Source: Rhexocercosporidium sp. MPI-PUGE-AT-0058 (Eukaryota > Ascomycota > Leotiomycetes > Helotiales). From it: a DNA stretch of 64,000 nt. Both the position numbers and the translations under genes were made by a program. The stretch is taken from contig JAGTJL010000006.1 in the NCBI GenBank assembly GCA_020746875.1, positions 1,302,001 to 1,366,000 on the forward strand, given 5' to 3'. The notes beneath the pieces were generated by a model. It saw only the letters and a list, made by a program, of their open reading frames with translations. It was not told where the DNA came from and did not search any database. Positions 11,771 through 21,587 of the stretch are shown here, piece after piece. Each line of letters opens with the position of its first letter. Within the stretch, counting starts at the first letter, position 1.

Positions 11771-12486
11771 GCTCCAATTTATGGTATACCCTCAAGTGTT
11801 GCTCTAGGATCAAGGATCTCCTCGATCTAATGCGGCAGCCTGTTTTCTCGTGTTTTCAAGAGGAGGGATAGACTCAGGTGAATGGATGTTAGGTTTTCCC
11901 CTGTAGTCTGGACAGCTTTGATTTCGTGTTTGTACATTCATGAATAATGAGCTTTTACTCTTTTCTAGTATACAGTATTCATCTCGGCTGTGATGCATTG
12001 TAAGTGGTGGTTTTGAGAGACATGCAGCAGCGAGTGCAGCGAAAAGCAACTAGTGGTCGTGGCAGATACGCCTCTTTTCATCTAAGAAGAAGAAACACAA
12101 TCCATATTATTGAGAATCCAACGTAACGTCCTACATACCCCCCTATTCCGCCTACCCTCGCTTAACTCACCGCCACTCTTACTTACTGTCTTGAATAATT
12201 AATTATTCTTTTATTCTTTAATTGATTCTTTTCAAACTTATAATACGCATTCTTTTTATTACAAAGCCTTAATATACCGAATACGACGTTATATATACAT
12301 ATAAATAAATCGCAAACGATAAGTTATTACGAAGAGTATTACTTAAATAAAGTGTTTTAAAGTTTAAATTTCATAGCCGTAACATAATAACATTATCTTA
12401 TAAAAAAGCCGCTAGTTATATACAAAAGCTTCTTAATTTAATAAAAAGTTAATTAATCAGGGTTTAATTTAAAAGTCTCTTAATCG
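11771..12486. other. 3' flank of the protease gene and right boundary of the island
   Basis: Balanced composition continues to about 12190, then turns into RIP-type AT-rich DNA. No clear AATAAA is visible; AT-rich AATAATGA at about 11943 could serve 3' end formation. A 79-codon minus-strand frame (11810-12049) starts with a short hydrophobic run but has no other support. Nothing recognisable lies in 12190-12486. Confidence 0.5.
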
Positions 12487-12787
12487 TGGAGTTATATATA
12501 CACAGATCAAGGTTTTTACAGAACGTCTTTTGGTTTTTTTATATGGAAATAGGCGAATCAGAGAGAGAGGAAACGACACGTGATTTGAAGTGATTCTTGA
12601 ATTGCTTGAGCTTACGGAAACTAGAGAGCTTAAGGCTCCTTATATACACGATTACTAGCTTCTAGAACCTTTTAGCTACGTAATAGCTTGCGTAATGCCG
12701 CGTAATAGCTTAAGTAGGCTTTGACGTATGTATATCATGTGACAGCTAAGCGAAGGTTCTGGAAACAGCCGAGAAGTACTAATTACA
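12487..12787 (-). repeat. Solo LTR J (301 bp), lightly mutated
   Basis: Edges are TGGAGTTATATATAC (left) and CTAATTACA (right), i.e. TG...CA. Flanking 5-bp duplications are AATCG (12482-12486) and AATCA (12788-12792), which differ by one G>A change. On the minus strand a GTGTATATAAGG TATA box lies at about 12637-12648, with a CT-rich stretch behind it, hence the orientation. It keeps many CA/TG dinucleotides and is much less RIP-affected than its surroundings. Confidence 0.75.
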
Positions 12788-12792
12788 AATCA

Positions 12793-13054
12793 ATACTCCT
12801 TCTTAATAAGTGCTTTATAAGCCTGTTTTAAACCCGAGCTTATTTAATGCCTTTATAATTAAGTTACCCTTTTCTATTTTTTTTTTTTATAAAAGAGCTA
12901 GATTTAAATCAGAGCTCTTAAAAATCCCAGAATAACCAAAATAACTAATTAGACTATTAAACAGCTAGTTTAATAGTAGCTCTAATCGGATATCCTCTTA
13001 ATCTAATTTTAATACGGCGCTTAATTAAGCTGGGCTTAAATATTAAGGCCATAT
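12793..13054. other. AT-rich spacer with a small perfect inverted repeat
   Basis: No gene seen. CTATTAAAC-AGCTA-GTTTAATAG (12954-12976) is a perfect 9-bp hairpin. Repeated GAGCT-containing words surround it. It may be a degraded element. Confidence 0.35.
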
Positions 13055-13311
13055 TAATTATCATATACAAGCTCATCTATTTATACGGAATCGGACCTGT
13101 AGTATAAAAAGGCCGAGGCTTTTATAATATTAATAAAGTCAGTCTTACTTATATTTCTAATTACGCCGGCGTTTTGCTTCTTTATACGAATAACTTTTTT
13201 TATATATACGCTTTTTTTTTAATTTTTTTAAAAGTTAGAAATTAATCTTTTTTAAATATATTTTTCTTTAAACTTTTACGAAACTTTATTTATTATAAAT
13301 TTTATTTAATA
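13055..13311 (+). repeat. LTR L2, probable 5' LTR of copia-like element M
   Basis: Aligns in reverse complement with solo LTR L1 (16268-16524) along its whole length. Where L1 reads TGTCAGATGGAG, L2's minus strand reads TATTAAATAAAA, a pure set of C>T and G>A changes. The shared block AAAACGCCGGCGT and the GATTCCGTATAAATA block anchor the match. On the plus strand a TATAAAAAGGCCGAGG promoter-like motif supports + orientation. The left edge is accurate to a few bases. Confidence 0.7.
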
Positions 13312-15463
13312 AGCTAATTTCTTTATTTTATAAGAAAGTAATACGAAAAGTAAAAGAACTGTTTTTTATTAAATAATTATATTTAATAACGCTAGACTTA
13401 CGAGTAATATTTGCTTTAGTAATGCCGCTTATAATATTTTTCGTAAAATTATAAAATCTGCAAATTCCTTTTATATAATTAAAAGCGAAAATACTTTTAA
13501 TAGCGAATTACTTTAGAATACTCGCGGTAATAATAATAAAGAATCTTCTTATATTTATAATTAGCCTATTTATATTTATAAAAAAATAAATAAAATTATA
13601 ATTTAAATTAAAAATAATTTAAATATATTCGATTATATAATAAATAATATAATCTTTTTTATTTTTAATATTAATATTAATTTTATAACTTTAAGTATAC
13701 TTACCGAAGAATAGATCGCTTAAAAGCAGCGCGAGCTCGAAAAGCATATACGCTTATTAATTAAGTTTAAAGTTAAGGATATTCGTGCGAAAACGCGGCT
13801 CGCTTATTATAAGAATAATCTTACTAGACTTCGCCGCTTCCTGGTAATCTCCGTCGCTTATACGAATATAATAAGTAAATAATATATAATTAAAGAAAGC
13901 TTTTAACGAACTTATAATATAATATTAGATTTTATTATTATTATGTTAATAAAAGACTTTAAGTTATTTTTAATAAAGCGCAATTCTAATTTAAAATTAA
14001 AAGCTAACTTACTTAGCTTATAGCACTCGCTTAATAAGGATATTATTAAGCCTAAGACTTTGCCGGCCTCGGAATACTCCCGAGAAATAATTGTATTACT
14101 TACGGTAAATCACGTAATTTATAAACTTAAAATAATATTATTAATATATTTAAATCCATACGCTTATATTTTATTAAAATATATTATAACTTAAGCGAAA
14201 GATAAGCGCGATTATAAGAAATACTTTATAATTATAATTCTTAAAAAATATAAAAAAAAGAGTTTTAAAAGCTTACGAAATTAAAAAAATACTTAAGAAA
14301 AAATCTTTAAAGCTTATTTATATAATTATAATACGCATACGAATCGAGTACGCGTCGCAGCTATAAATATAAAAAGCGACTTATTAACTTATTAAAGTAA
14401 TATAAAGTAAATTATAATTAAATCCGAAAATATTCCGTTAATATAAAATTTATTTATCGACTTCTTAAAAAAGCTTTATATTTTTAAGGAAACGCGAAGT
14501 ACTGAAATTATTAAAAATATTAAGCGGTTCCGCTAGTAACCGGGCGAGTTTATTTAAGCGATATATGAATAATTTATTATATTTATTAAAAACTATAATA
14601 TTCAGATATTTAATAATAATAATATTAATAATTTTCGTAAAATAATCACGCATATATTAATAACGTAATAAATTAACTCTTACGCTTTTATAAACTTTCT
14701 TAATACTTATTAATAATAAAAGAAATTAGTTAACGATATTAAATCTTTTATTAAAAGAATTTAAAGAATATCTTTTAATATACCAAAAGTTAAATATAAC
14801 GAAAGCAAAAGCGGATAAGTTAATAATAATCTTAAGAATAGCGGATTTTATAAAAAAAAGTTATAAAAATATTTTAAGGATAATAATAAGAAGCGCGTAT
14901 TTAATAGCGCCTTTTCAGCTTTTAGTTCTCGATTTTTTAACGGAAGAAAAAATAATAAGAAGAAGAATTATATTAAAAGTATTATATCTTGCTATTCTTA
15001 TAAGTAAAAAAATTATTAATTTAAAAATTATAATTATTTAAGTTTATATAATAAATGAAAAATAATTCTTAAAAGTTAAAAGTAAAAGAACGTTTTAAAA
15101 TAATAAAGAAAACTTTTTAGACGGAAAAGAAAGTATATATTATTATATACGCTAAAAAATAAAAGCTGTTTAATACCGGAAAAAATATAAGAAAAAATAA
15201 TATTAAATCTTAAGCGTCGAAGACTTAAGAAATATTCTTAAACGCTTATATATTTCTGCAAAATTAAAGCAACCCGAGATAAGTGCGAATGCGTTATTTA
15301 ATAATTTAATAAATAATAACTCAAATTATAATTTCTTTAATAAATATAAAATTTAATTATAAGAGTTTCTTCTTGTATTTAAGTATAATTAAGAATTTAT
15401 AACTTTCAATAAATATCAGTTCTAAGTAATTAACGCTTATAACTTATATATAATTATATAAAA
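13312..15463 (+). pseudogene. gag region of a copia-like retrotransposon (element M), truncated
   Basis: Plus-strand frame, riddled with TAA, continues from LTR L2. A RIP-damaged CCHC zinc knuckle is exact in spacing at 14990-15031 (C, then Tyr at the second Cys, at the His and at the last Cys), followed by a charged linker. Sequence ahead of it has the charged, Leu-rich character of a gag protein. The element is cut at 15463 by the insertion of copia B1. Assignment to copia rather than gypsy is tentative, since no pol is left. Confidence 0.55.
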
Positions 15464-17109
15464 TGTCGCGCCTTAGCGCAGTCTACTGGTTATATATATG
15501 CTTTCGTAAGCACTCACGTATATATATACTTGGATTATAATCCTCTTTTATAAAAGGTAACGCTTATTTTAATATATCTTTTAAACCCTTATTCTTTACG
15601 TTAATTATAAAGCTCTTAAATTACGAAAAGCTTGCTTTACTTTTATTTAATAATTAAGAGCTATATTTGTTTTTATAAGCTACCTTTAATATATATAAAT
15701 TTTAAGCTTTAATTAAGCTTATTTAACTTTAATTTTACGATCTTCGTTCTCTTTCTTTACGCTTAAACCTTAATATTACTCTTAACGCGATTATCGAGAT
15801 ATTATCGCACGATAATCTTAGCGGTCTTAACGTAAATATTATATACTTAAAGCTTAAAGACTTTCCGTTATAAATAAATCATTTAACTTTTAGCGTTTAA
15901 ATACTTAGACTTTAGCCTTTTATTAATTTAAATACTTTAAATATAAAAATATTAATTAAAATTATTAATAAAAATCTACGAATCGCCGAGTAAATCGCTT
16001 AATAAAAGAATAATCTTGTTAAAATTAAATTATATAATAAAAACGAACGAATATAACGAATAACTCTAGAAATAAGTGCTCGATCGTCACGTAATAACTA
16101 CGTCTTCCTCGAACTAAATAATTATAAGCTTTAACGCTTTTATTACCTTTTTTCTTACTCGACCGGACGAGCTTATTAAGATAACCGTAGAATCTTATCA
16201 AAAGGAAGCCGAGGCTAAAGCTAAAGCGTATATTATAAAATGCGTAGTATAGCAATCACGAACTACGTGTCAGATGGAGTTTACGGTAGGCAAAGCTTCG
16301 TAGAGGTTCAGGGTAAATTATATTTAAAGAATTAATCTCTGGCTTTTAAAGAAGTCTAAAGGAGAAGCGTATATATAAAAGGGATTACCCGTGAGGGGAA
16401 GCAAAACGCCGGCGTGACTAAATATATAAGTAAGACTGATTCTATTAATACCGTAAAAGCCTCGGCCCCCTTATACTGCGGGCCCGATTCCGTATAAATA
16501 AAATGGATGGGCATACACATAATACTACGGTATACTTTAAGCTTTATAAATAAATAAAGAAAACTGTAAGCCGCTAATTCTTTAATATAGCGGCTGTATA
16601 GCTCGTCGCTAAGAAAAGAGTCAATATTTAAGCATTAGTTTGCACGCTTAAGACAGTTTTATATTAAATAAATATAACGATTTAAATAATAACTTATTAA
16701 GATTACTTATAATTTTTAAATATAAAAAACGGTTAAAATCCAAAAGTTTAAATTATATAATATTAAAAGCTAATTTATAAAAGGAACTTATATTATATGC
16801 CGGAAGTGCTCGGCACCTTTGGCATTAACCTTTTCCTGCTCGTAATGAGGAATTTTACTAGCTTATAAGCTTAAAAGTATTTTCTTAAGATTAAGGAAGC
16901 CGACGAGCTCGGAATACCTCTTAAATATTTCTTAGAATAGCTCGCAAGGTTATTTTACGCTAATTAAGTCGATCGCCAATACTTATAATTAGTCGGTAGC
17001 AAAACTTATAATTAGTCGGTAGCAAATCAAAATATAATTATTGCTTTATTCTTAATTCACGCTTTAATAATGAAGAAGTACTAGACTCGGAGGCTTCTGA
17101 TTCCAAAAA
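15464..17109 (+). mobile_element. Ty1/copia family B, truncated copy B1 (5' LTR + leader/gag)
   Basis: 5' LTR 15464-15652 (189 bp, TGTCGCGCC...ATA) equals in length and aligns with both LTRs of the complete copy B2. The region to 17109 aligns with B2 40410-41580, apart from solo LTR L1. It ends abruptly at 17109 where the LTR of chromovirus A2 begins, so A2 inserted into this copy. The plus-strand reading has few stops besides TAA at expected Gln codons. An antisense open frame (16025-16255), also open in B2, is a mirror of this sequence. Confidence 0.85.
16268..16524 (-). repeat. Solo LTR L1 (257 bp) inserted in copia B1
   Basis: It begins TGTCAGATGG and ends ATAATA. The 5-bp target duplication CTACG is exact (16263-16267 and 16525-16529). 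The empty site is visible in copy B2 near 41017-41030 (GAACTACGATATACTTT), which proves the insertion and its edges. It is orientated opposite to L2. Confidence 0.9.
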
Positions 17110-17411
17110 TGTTACGGCTTGCAAGAGGTTAATACGGCGAGTTAACTCTAGCTTTATATTTAAGCCTAATGCTACGCTCAGAATCGAGAAGAAAAGATAA
17201 AAAAGAAAGGAGAGCTTTCGGTAAGAGAGAGCTTAAGTATAAATATACGGGGGCTCTCTTAATAAAGCTTAGCGTAATTTAACGTTATTTATAATAATAC
17301 GTTATATACTCGCTAAATAGTCTTTCTTATTCGGCTTAGCGCCCTCGTATAACTAGCGATACTACGAGTTATATCAGTTAAAATACGAGGCGCATCGAAA
17401 GTCGTAATATT
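17110..17411 (-). repeat. 3' LTR of chromovirus A2 (302 bp)
   Basis: Left edge TGTTACGGCTTGCAAG; right edge CGTAATA (RIP form of CGTAACA). Immediately inside, at 17413-17426, the minus strand reads AAGAGAAAGAGG, the polypurine tract that primes plus-strand synthesis and marks a 3' LTR. Aligns with the A1 LTR (3965-4220). Confidence 0.85.
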
Positions 17412-20400
17412 ACCTCTTTCTCTTAAAGAACTACGTTCGCGCAATTATAATTATAATTATATTGTCCTCTAAGTCGTTATAATTGTCGATATTAATATTA
17501 TAAGCTTTTAGCTATTTTAAAAGAGCTCTTAGCGGGCCTTTAGCGTTAAGATGCTCGAGGTACAATCGTTTAATTATATACGGAGTTATTATAACATTCG
17601 AGCATAAGTACTACTCTAGGTCTTCGTCGGCGCTTAGCTATTTAATATAGTAAAATAGCTTATTTTATATGACTTCAAAATTAAGAATGCTTTTAATTTC
17701 TTACTTATTTTATTTAAGTAATAACTAAATAAGTGCCGGCGTAGCTTTAATTTATTTAAGTAAGAGGTTATCGACGTACTTGCGGAGCGAGTATAAGTGG
17801 AAGACAAAGTAAATTAATTAGTCTTTTAAGAGTTTAATTCTTTAACTTTTTCCTTTTTTAGCGATTACTTTAATAAGGCCGTATTACTTATCGAACAGCT
17901 TTTTTAAAAGCCGGTCGATATTCTAGTTTCGAATGTCGATTAATATTAAGTCGCTAACGTTTTAATCGACGGCGCGTCGCTTACGGTTCGCTAATTGTTT
18001 TATTTTCTTTTATTAATCTTTTAAAGATAATTATACGACTTTAATAACTTTCTTTATACGTAAAGCTATTTATAAAACTTCCTTGCGGTTGAGTTTCTTA
18101 ATTGCCGTAGCTAAAGGCTTTAAGTTAATTAAATTCTAAGAAGTCTTTAACTTAACGTTATTAAATAACCGGAAAAGAGATAAGTTGTTTAAGGACTCGT
18201 GCGGTAATATTAATTAAGCGATATTTATAATCGATAAAAAGTCGTTTTAATTATTTTAGTAATAATAGTAAAAAGGACGAAGCCGTGACTTAATATATTA
18301 ATTCGTTATTTCCGTTTAGCTATTAACGTTTAAATTATACGCCGTCGTAAGCTTTACTTTAATATTAAGAATACGGTAATTTTTTTTTTTAAAAAAAGAA
18401 AATGAATTAAGATCTTCGGTTTAAGATAATTAAATCTGGCATACCGAAATAATAAGTTTAATAAACGAAAAAGAGAATAATTATACTTTTAGCAGTAATT
18501 ATATCGTTATACAGTATTAAAACCGGTTTCTTAAATAAGCGGTTAATAATAATTATAACGAAATTATAACCGTACTTATTTAAAAGAAGCTTTATAAAAT
18601 CTATCGTAAAGTATTAATATAATCGAGCGGGGATTAGTAGGAGGTATAAGAAATTAAGAATCTTATTCCTTTTAGCTTTTTGCCGGAGGTAACTATAATT
18701 TATTACGTATTGAATTACGTCCGTAATAAAGCTATTTTAATAGTATTTATAACTTAGTAATGCCTTTATTTTTCCGATCCCTGCATATATTATTAATAGC
18801 TAAAAGTGCACGTATCGAATTAGTATTATATAAAGCTCCGGCGGTTTTAAAAGTACTTTTAAGCGTTTTTAAAAAAGTAATTTATTGTTTATTAATTTAT
18901 AATTTAGCGATTATTCCCGGGCTTTTTATTAAAGAGGCTTTAGCGATAGCGACGACTTATTAATTAAGAGCACTTAATTAATAATATTCTATTCTATAAT
19001 ATTATAAATTATTATAAAGTTCGAGTTAAGCTCCTCCGTAATAAAAGTCTTTAAGTTTATTAATACTCTTACGTTTAGCTCGGGCTTTAATCCGTCTCTC
19101 GGGATTAGAGCTTTTATAAGTATTAAGGGTATTATTTCCACGACCTCAATATAAGCATTTATAAAATCGCCGGCGGGAAGCTGAAAATCGCTAGCGACTT
19201 TCTGGTTAATCTTATTAATTAAAATTAATTATTAATTGCGGATAGCTCGCTTATATGCTTCCGTAACCATAAAGTCTTAATCCCGTCGAAATAAAGTATT
19301 AGCTAACGTATTAATTATCTTAATGCAATATATAATCGTAAAATAAAAGTCCGCGAAGAATTCAGCTTATCGAGCTTATTTAGCCGTAAAGTCTTTAATA
19401 ATTATAAAATATTTTAAAGCTCGGTAATTTATATAAATAAAGATATTTTTTAAGTACTTAAGAGCTTTAAGCGATATTATTTAAATAACTAGAAAATCGC
19501 AAGCATTTCTTTATTATAAATAAAGTAATTAAGCTCGGAGTTTATTATAATCTTAAAAAAGTATTTTATTAAATAATAAGTGCCGTCTTTTTATAATTAA
19601 AATAAGATTTTAATAACGATTTTATTTAAAGAATCGGTTTTTAGCCGCGTTTACTTTATCAAGTCGTAATAGCGAAAGACCGGCGTAAATTAAAAGACTT
19701 CTTAAAGAGTTTCTTACGCGTTCTTATAAGCGTTATCGAAATTAAAAAGCATGTCCTTCCCGGTAAGTATTATAAGGAATCGAGCGATACGATTATAATC
19801 CTTAATAAACCGGCAGTAAAAGTTATAAAAACTAAAATAACTTTATACGCTCCGTACGTTGCCGGCGTATCGCTAGTCCTTAATCACGCTAACCTTTTCT
19901 GAGTTTATTTTTATATTATTAACGCCGATAATAAAACTTAAGAATTATATAACGTGGTTTATCAGCGAGTCGATCATATCACCGAGTCGATCATTAAAAA
20001 TACATACAAAAAACGTCTGTGCGTAACCGTGCATATCTTTTATTAATATAGTTAGAGTTATAAAACTTTTAATATAAGATATTAGTATTATAATATCTAT
20101 AGATTTCTATTCTTTTTTTTATATTGCTTTTTATTTAAAGAGCTATTACTTAAAAAGGAAAATGCAGGGATTATTTAGACCCTAATTCTTATATCTTATT
20201 AACTATTAGTTCAATAGACTCAAAATTTGAAATTTACTTTATTTTAAATATAAAGAGCTAAACTTTAAAATTTCCGCTTTTTTTATAAAGAACTAAGTAA
20301 GAAGCACAGACGTTTTTTGTATGTATTTCTTAGTGATCGACTCGGTGATATGATCGACTCGCTGATAAACCACGTTATTTTTTATACGTTAAACTCGGAC

Positions 20401-20667
20401 TTCTTAATATCGGCTCAAAATCTATATACTTATAGTATTGCTATTACTTTCTTAACGTAAACCTCGTGCTTTTCGGAAGTAAGCGAATATATAAGAATAT
20501 TATTTATATAAGCCGCGTAAAAATCGTCGAAGTGCTTTATTAAAATCTTATTAATAAATCGCTAAAAAGTCGCCGGACCGTTTATAAGGCTAAAAGAAAA
20601 GACTTTATATTTATACGTATTATATCGGGTCCGAAAGGTTATATAATCTTCGCTCTTAGGAAATATA
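17412..20667 (-). mobile_element. Ty3/gypsy chromovirus A2, 3' half of pol (chromodomain to RT)
   Basis: Minus strand. The chromodomain is at about 17.53-17.67 kb: aromatic YYIK*LS, the acidic ADEDLE and the tail LEHLNAKGPLR typical of fungal chromoviruses. The integrase C-terminal motif (TTAYN...TEITN, from the TAYHPQTDGQTE consensus) is at about 18.3 kb. RNase H lies between, and RT with YINNI at about 20.49-20.51 kb. A MITE (19952-20375) interrupts it, and F2 inserted at 20667/27978. The rest of A2 continues at 27983-28599 and 33809-34004. Heavily RIP-mutated. Confidence 0.88.
19952..20375. mobile_element. MITE, 424 bp, long terminal inverted repeats, TA target duplication
   Basis: Terminal inverted repeats of about 71-72 bp (19952-20022 and 20304-20375) begin ACGTGGTTTATCAGCGAGTC and differ at only a few positions. 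Each arm contains two tandem GAGTCGATCA words. The flanks are TA at 19950-19951 and TA at 20376-20377, as expected for Tc1/mariner-type transposition. The same site without the element is visible in A1 (about 500-530). The interior is AT-rich and non-coding. CA and TG dinucleotides survive in it, unlike in its host. Confidence 0.92.
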
Positions 20668-21587
20668 TATTACGGTCCGTGTATTTACTCGGTATAAATA
20701 CGATAGGTTATATTAATCTTAATGATCGAGAAGTAAGTATATTATATAAAGTAAAATAAATAATAACTAATATAATTAAAATATTATTTTTAATTAAGTA
20801 TAAAGCTCTTATTTAATAGTAAACGTATTAGTTATAAGATTATATTAAGCCTCGGCTAAACTCGCTTAATAATATAAGATTATATTAAGCATACCTTTCT
20901 ATAACTCAACTACCTTTGCATAAAGCTCCGGCTTCGCATATAGCCTCGGCTTCCGTGCTTTAAACCTCGGAAGCTTTAAGCTTCCAGTAAAGGGTTATTC
21001 AGGGCTAAAACAGTGGCTTCATTAAGCCTTAAGCTTCCGTGTTTTAAACCTAAGAAGCTCTAGTAATATAAAGCTAGTCTTAATATAAAGTTAGTTTTAA
21101 TATAAAGCTAATAACCGATGCGAGAGCAAATAGCTGATGCGAAAGCAAATAGCAGATGCGAGAGCTAAATAGCTTGGCGCCTAAAAGTAATTATATAGAC
21201 CTAGTTTCCCCCGAAGTAATGGAATCATCATTCACACCAAATCTCTTCTTTTCATTAGTCTTATATAAAACTTTTATATTATATAACCGCTAAGACCGTT
21301 AAGTCTTATCGGTCCTAGACTTTTAAACCTTAGCGGTTTAGTAATTCGTTACGTAAAAGAGTCGCGTAATTTAAAGGCTTATTTGCCTTTTAATGGTTTA
21401 CCGATAATAATAATTATATAATATATAACTTATAAAATCTTAAGTATTAAAGTCTTTTAAAGAAGTGCTTTTAAAAGTAATACTTTTTTAATATTTTCCT
21501 TTAAAATCCTTACTTTCTTAAGCTTATAATCTTAAGTACTTTACTATCCTAAGGCTAAATATCACGGGACGCGAGGCGTTCGTAATA
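20668..21587 (-). repeat. 3' LTR of chromovirus F2, split by solo LTR G2
   Basis: Without G2 and its duplication the LTR is 493 bp and aligns with the F2 5' LTR (27484-27977, 494 bp). On the minus strand it begins TATTACGAACGC, preceded by the purine-rich AAGAAGGAGA tract (about 21588-21602), and ends GGACCGTAATA. The highly conserved CACGGGACGCG block near the start is shared with F1 and F3. Confidence 0.9.
20833..21254 (-). repeat. Solo LTR G2 (422 bp) inside the F2 3' LTR
   Basis: Begins TATAAGATTATATTAAG and ends CTTCTTTTCA. Exact 5-bp duplication TTAGT (20828-20832 and 21255-21259). The uninterrupted sequence is visible in the other F2 LTR. Carries three units of the CTATTTGCTCTCGCATCGG module and two plus a partial of the 17-bp module, on the minus strand. 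Confidence 0.92.

Noticed and set aside
11810..12049. 79-codon minus-strand frame starting with a short hydrophobic run (possible small secreted protein)
   Set aside because: Hydrophobic run is short, no cysteine pattern, lies in the likely 3' UTR/terminator zone of the protease gene, no own promoter seen.
12954..12976. 9-bp perfect hairpin as a terminator or MITE remnant
   Set aside because: Too short, no flanking duplication, and hairpins of this size are expected in DNA this AT-rich.
16025..16255. Minus-strand ORF conserved with 40781-40987
   Set aside because: Both are mirrors of the same family B copia leader/gag sequence; the plus-strand frame reads as element protein with stops at RIP-prone codons, so conservation reflects shared ancestry of the copies.
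18760..18963. 67-codon plus-strand ORF (and 26194-26487, 14465-14653, 5985-6242, 43753-43950)
   Set aside because: Antisense or off-frame openings within identified retroelement sequence; no independent motif.
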